Of a stretch of 64,000 nt of DNA, positions 61,029 through 64,000 are shown one piece after another (position 1 is the first letter of the stretch; each line of letters begins with the position of its first letter). The notes beneath the pieces are model-generated. The model was not told where the DNA came from. It saw nothing but the letters and a program-made list of their open reading frames with translations, and searched no databases. The translations under genes were made by a program, and so were the position numbers. The DNA is from Desulfobulbaceae bacterium (lineage in GTDB: Bacteria > Desulfobacterota > Desulfobulbia > Desulfobulbales > Desulfocapsaceae), in assembly GCA_003249645.1 (NCBI GenBank), contig QKIH01000007.1:29297-93296 (forward strand), read 5' to 3'.

Positions 61029-63392
61029 TTATTGGTCGCCATCCTCTTTCAAAACTGAGATCTCAACCCTTCTGTTTTTCCGACGCCCGTCCGCTGTTTC
61101 ATTGTTTCCAATGGGATGTTGATTGCCCATCCCCTCAACCGCCATATTTGCCTCATCCACGCCAAGTTTTATCAGTTGTGCCTGGACAAGTGCTGCACGT
61201 TTTTCGGAGAGTTTGATGTTTTCATCGCTGTTCTGAAGCGATGCGATATAGCCTTCTATTTTTATTCGCACATTTGGATATTTTTTCAGCTCATTGGCAA
61301 ATTGTGTAAGCACCTTGGCAGCCCCATCGGTGATTTCTGATGAGTTGGGTTTTGTTTCAAGGATAATTTTCCCATTTGTAAAAAGAGGTGAACTGCTCAA
61401 AAGTTCTTGCTGCATGGATCTCTCTTTATCGACAGCAGAAGGCTCTTCCGGCTTCTCCTGCACAACCGTTTGGGCAGAATCCTGAATGCCATCAGGTTCC
61501 TGTTGTGGCTGATCTGATGTAGTCGTATCTGGGGCTTGTGTTGTGCTGGCTGTTAATTCTTCCGTGGTACTTCCATCAGTTGCATTTTCACCGGCTATCG
61601 GCTGCTGAATCACCTCAGCAACAGGTTTGTCACTTGCATAGTCAACTTTTTCTTCTGTTACCTGTTGGACTGACGATGCTTCTTCGGTTGTACCGGCTGT
61701 TAATTCTTCCGTGGTACTTCCATCAGTTGCATTTTCACCGGCTATCGGCTGTTGAATTATTTCGACAACAGGTTTGTCACCTGCAGCGTCAACTTTCTCC
61801 TCATTTACCTCTTGGACTGACGGCACTTCTTTTGCTGTACCGGCTGTTAATTCTTCCGTGGTACTTCCATCAGTTGCATTTTCACCGGCAATCGGTTCCT
61901 GAATTGTTTCAACAACAGGTTCGTCATCTGCTACGTCAACTTTCTCTTCAATTGCCTGTTGGACTGACGGCAATTCTTCTTTAGTGCTGTCACCAAGTGC
62001 CGGAGCTTCCTGAGCAAGATCTGTCTGCCCGGCAGGTTCTTCTTTAGCCAGTTGTTCGTCCGGCACCACTGGAGTGGCTATGTTCGTTTCATCATCTGTT
62101 GGTACTGTTACAGCAGGCTCTGTTTGAGGCTCTTCACTTGCAATAATCTGGAGTTGTCCCATATTGATCGATACGTTTGCTTCCTGACTTCCCTCTGCTG
62201 CATCAGCTTCCGGTTCAACTTCGCTTGAATTTTCAACAGATGTTATATTTTGCGCAACAGGGCTGTTAGACAACTCCTCTTCATTTGTATCTGTGTTTGT
62301 CTGCGTCTGGGGAACAACTGTAACTGGCGCGGTGACCTGTGCAGGCTCCGTTTTCACTTCGTCAGGTCTTTGATCTGGTTTAACAGAATTGCTTTGCAGA
62401 TCCTGCGCTGTCTCTTTTACCTGATTCCGCAGTTCAGGCTGCGTTATATACAGGACAGCTGCAAGAGCCAGAAAACAGCTGGTAATGAGAATAGCTCTGT
62501 TCGGACTGCGATTTTTTTTGGAAGGAGTCAAATTTCTAGCTTTTGCAGCAGGAGCTGTTTTTTGTTTTTTCATATCCGCTTGCTGCGAAGTGATCATGCG
62601 AAGCTGTAATGCAGCTTCCCGCACCAAAGATTCGGTAATCTTCTTTTTATCACGACGATGACCAAGAAGAAGCGACGTTTCACATAACAAGTTAACTTTT
62701 TTTACATTCCCCCCGGTAATGGAATGGATGTACTCTGTGGTAGGCGTATCAAAAAGTTTTAACGAACATCCGGCAGTTTTCAGCCTATGCTCAATGTATT
62801 CTTCTACCTGTGGTGCTGTCAGCGGTTCCACATGAACCTGGCTGATCAGCTTCTTTTTAAACGAGGCGCTGAGCGAGGCCTCAACAATGCTTACTGTTCT
62901 CGATTCGCCCACAAGCAAAACAGAAATGAGTCCGCTCCCGTCCTGTTGCAGATTGATAAGTTGTCGAATCTCATCAAGCAGCGGAACAGTAAGACGCTGA
63001 GCATTATCTACTATCAAGAGTGCTTGTTTGCCTTCTTCACGTATTTTCTTTAAAAAATTGGTCAATTGCAGCATAAATTCAACTTTTGAATTGAACTTTG
63101 CCGGGATAGAAAAGCCTGCAAGAATACGGCTGAACAGCAGCTTAGTTTCTTTTCCATCCAACTGGACAAGGCTATATTCACAATTTTTCTGCAGCCGATG
63201 AAGCAGCATGTCAACAAAGCTGCTTTTTCCGATGCCATCTTCTGCAGTGAGCATAAAGAGACCGTGATTCTCTTCAATTGCTGTTGCCAGATTTTCAAGT
63301 AGACGACGAAGGGATTCAGGTTGATAGTAGGAGGCAAGCCCGGTTTGTGGCTTAAAAGGATCAATACGTAAATTATAAAAAGTTTTATACAT
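61029..63392 (-). CDS. AAA ATPase (ExeA/MshM-like) - membrane span - repeat linker - OmpA-domain protein
   Basis: A 787-residue mosaic. Residues 1-270 are an ExeA/MshM-type AAA ATPase: typical start FYNLRIDPFKPQ, Walker A AEDGIGKSS (about 50-58), Walker B ALLIVDNAQ (about 124-132). One membrane span follows (about 300-317). A long acidic, Glu/Thr/Pro-rich periplasmic region (about 320-660) holds three tandem 49-residue repeats. The C terminus (about 680-787) is an OmpA/MotB peptidoglycan-binding domain with NIKLSEKRAALVQAQLIKLG and the final GNNETADGRRKNRRVEI. GspA/ExeA proteins remodel peptidoglycan for secretin or pilus assembly; here the usual peptidoglycan-binding domain is replaced by OmpA. 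No pilus or secretion genes are seen nearby. Single minus-strand gene. Confidence 0.9.
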   Translation of the reverse strand: MYKTFYNLRIDPFKPQTGLASYYQPESLRRLLENLATAIEENHGLFMLTAEDGIGKSSFVDMLLHRLQKNCEYSLVQLDGKETKLLFSRILAGFSIPAKFNSKVEFMLQLTNFLKKIREEGKQALLIVDNAQRLTVPLLDEIRQLINLQQDGSGLISVLLVGESRTVSIVEASLSASFKKKLISQVHVEPLTAPQVEEYIEHRLKTAGCSLKLFDTPTTEYIHSITGGNVKKVNLLCETSLLLGHRRDKKKITESLVREAALQLRMITSQQADMKKQKTAPAAKARNLTPSKKNRSPNRAILITSCFLALAAVLYITQPELRNQVKETAQDLQSNSVKPDQRPDEVKTEPAQVTAPVTVVPQTQTNTDTNEEELSNSPVAQNITSVENSSEVEPEADAAEGSQEANVSINMGQLQIIASEEPQTEPAVTVPTDDETNIATPVVPDEQLAKEEPAGQTDLAQEAPALGDSTKEELPSVQQAIEEKVDVADDEPVVETIQEPIAGENATDGSTTEELTAGTAKEVPSVQEVNEEKVDAAGDKPVVEIIQQPIAGENATDGSTTEELTAGTTEEASSVQQVTEEKVDYASDKPVAEVIQQPIAGENATDGSTTEELTASTTQAPDTTTSDQPQQEPDGIQDSAQTVVQEKPEEPSAVDKERSMQQELLSSSPLFTNGKIILETKPNSSEITDGAAKVLTQFANELKKYPNVRIKIEGYIASLQNSDENIKLSEKRAALVQAQLIKLGVDEANMAVEGMGNQHPIGNNETADGRRKNRRVEISVLKEDGDQ
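61549..61989. repeat. Three tandem 147-bp repeats
   Basis: Three consecutive units of exactly 147 bases (61549, 61696, 61843) encode the 49-residue repeats of the ATPase-OmpA protein. The first 47 bases of each unit are identical in all three, while the rest has drifted. Confidence 0.9.
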
Positions 63393-64000
63393 TGCAACTC
63401 TCAGATAAAGGGTCGAATTTTAGACGTTTTCCTGCCGCCGATATTCCTTCTTGTCAAGAACATGTCTGTCTCCCCACAGGCTGTCCAACTTTTACCAGAT
63501 ATTTAGCAATTTTAATGGCATACATGCCATTATTCATCAATAATGAAATTATTGTATCATTGATTTTATCTTCGCGCAAAATTACATTCAATTTCTTTTA
63601 GGAAATTGAATCAAATTTGTCATTTTCGTGCCAAAATGCTCTTTATATGAGAGTGACGAGTCTATTTTGGTATAAAAATCAGACGCTTTGCAGAAGAGGC
63701 TGGACGTGAAGAAGCAAGCAACGTTGTCTAATCGAATGTCAAAAGCGCAGCCGCCCCTCACAACTTAAGGCGTAGCTATGGTCCTGCGCAGCAGATGATC
63801 TGACCAAGGTCGTGGCAATTTTTAAACTGGTGAATAAAAACTTGGCCATATTATATCATGATGTTGCAGTCGGGATAAGAGGAAGGTTTTCATTTATCTT
63901 GGAGTAAAACATTGTATTATCCCTATAAAAAATCAGGAGAAAATTGTATAAGAAGAAAGGACTATTCTTTCATATGCAAATACTTCTGAACAAAGCATGA
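63393..64000. other. Terminal gene-free region with palindromes
   Basis: About 600 bases without a convincing gene. A perfect 8-bp inverted repeat, TAATGGCA-taca-TGCCATTA (63513-63532), lies 121 bases upstream of the minus-strand ATPase-OmpA gene and may be an operator. A nested hairpin is possible at 63745-63789 (GCGCAG/CTGCGC outside, CGCC/GGCG inside). An AGGAG followed by a TTG-started 18-codon frame ends at the window edge; I do not call it. Confidence 0.5.

Noticed and set aside
61538..61984. 148-codon plus-strand frame with repeats of LLILPWYFHQLHFHR
   Set aside because: It is the antisense of the tandem repeats in the ATPase-OmpA gene; the repeat period divisible by three keeps the frame open by chance.
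1..64000. tRNA, rRNA and CRISPR arrays
   Set aside because: Reading both strands I found no T-loop-type segments in a cloverleaf context, no rRNA blocks and no direct repeats with regular spacers; a tRNA or CRISPR search program would settle this.

Overview
The window reads as chromosome of an anaerobic, Gram-negative bacterium, most likely a member of the Desulfobacterota (Desulfobulbales-like). This is inferred from gene content: a DHH-CBS-nucleotidyltransferase fusion of the type seen in that phylum, a double-cubane 2-hydroxyacyl-CoA dehydratase-family reductase, an MtaA/CmuA-like zinc methyltransferase, two-CW cysteine motifs, PAS-rich hybrid kinases, a FadL-type outer-membrane porin and a candidate selenoprotein. 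I saw no tRNA, rRNA, CRISPR array, insertion sequence or prophage. Most strong ORFs are intact and densely packed.

Region 1 (1-14461, all plus strand, mostly overlapping or closely spaced genes) is the most unusual part. It holds an ABC ATPase of the LolD/MacB type (truncated by the window edge), a 1597-residue fusion of a degenerate M28-peptidase-like ectodomain to an FtsX-type permease, two related large polytopic membrane proteins (DUF6785/OPT-like), an ABC exporter whose nucleotide-binding domain is interrupted by about 270 extra residues, a cyclic-nucleotide-binding-domain protein, two proteins I do not recognise and a PqqD-like protein. The arrangement suggests one multi-component envelope or export system of unknown substrate.

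Region 2 (14477-32514) is mainly housekeeping: a zinc-ribbon protein, a divergent family-4 uracil-DNA glycosylase, an XRE/two-CW regulator with a palindromic operator candidate, an FmdB-like zinc ribbon, FtsB, a DUF523/TudS-family protein, TatC, SerS, an MscS channel, a membrane hybrid histidine kinase, Ddl, a GlcD-type FAD oxidase, RpsU with promoter and terminator, XerD, the DHH-CBS-tRNA nucleotidyltransferase fusion and an M50 protease.

Region 3 (32597-48959) holds FadL plus acyl-CoA synthetase, an SGNH hydrolase, small envelope proteins, an SF2 helicase, TypA/BipA behind a leader with a terminator-like hairpin, a 54-codon gene with an in-frame TGA in a Cys-Ile-Pro-TGA context followed by a SECIS-like hairpin (candidate selenoprotein), a Nudix hydrolase, a HAD nucleotidase, a ketopantoate-reductase-like protein, an OB-fold secreted protein, GlgX, a DUF1566 protein and a secreted esterase.

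Region 4 (49109-64000) is more accessory. It contains a MarR regulator with a MarR-box-like palindrome beside a YczE-membrane/cytidylate-kinase-like fusion, a cytoplasmic hybrid kinase, a roughly 700-bp gap with a tiny RiPP-leader-like ORF, a 2-hydroxyacyl-CoA dehydratase-family protein, a complete CUT1-type ABC importer operon ending in a uroporphyrinogen-decarboxylase/MtaA-like methyltransferase, and an ExeA/MshM-like AAA ATPase fused to an OmpA domain through three 49-residue tandem repeats. The last 600 bases hold no convincing gene.
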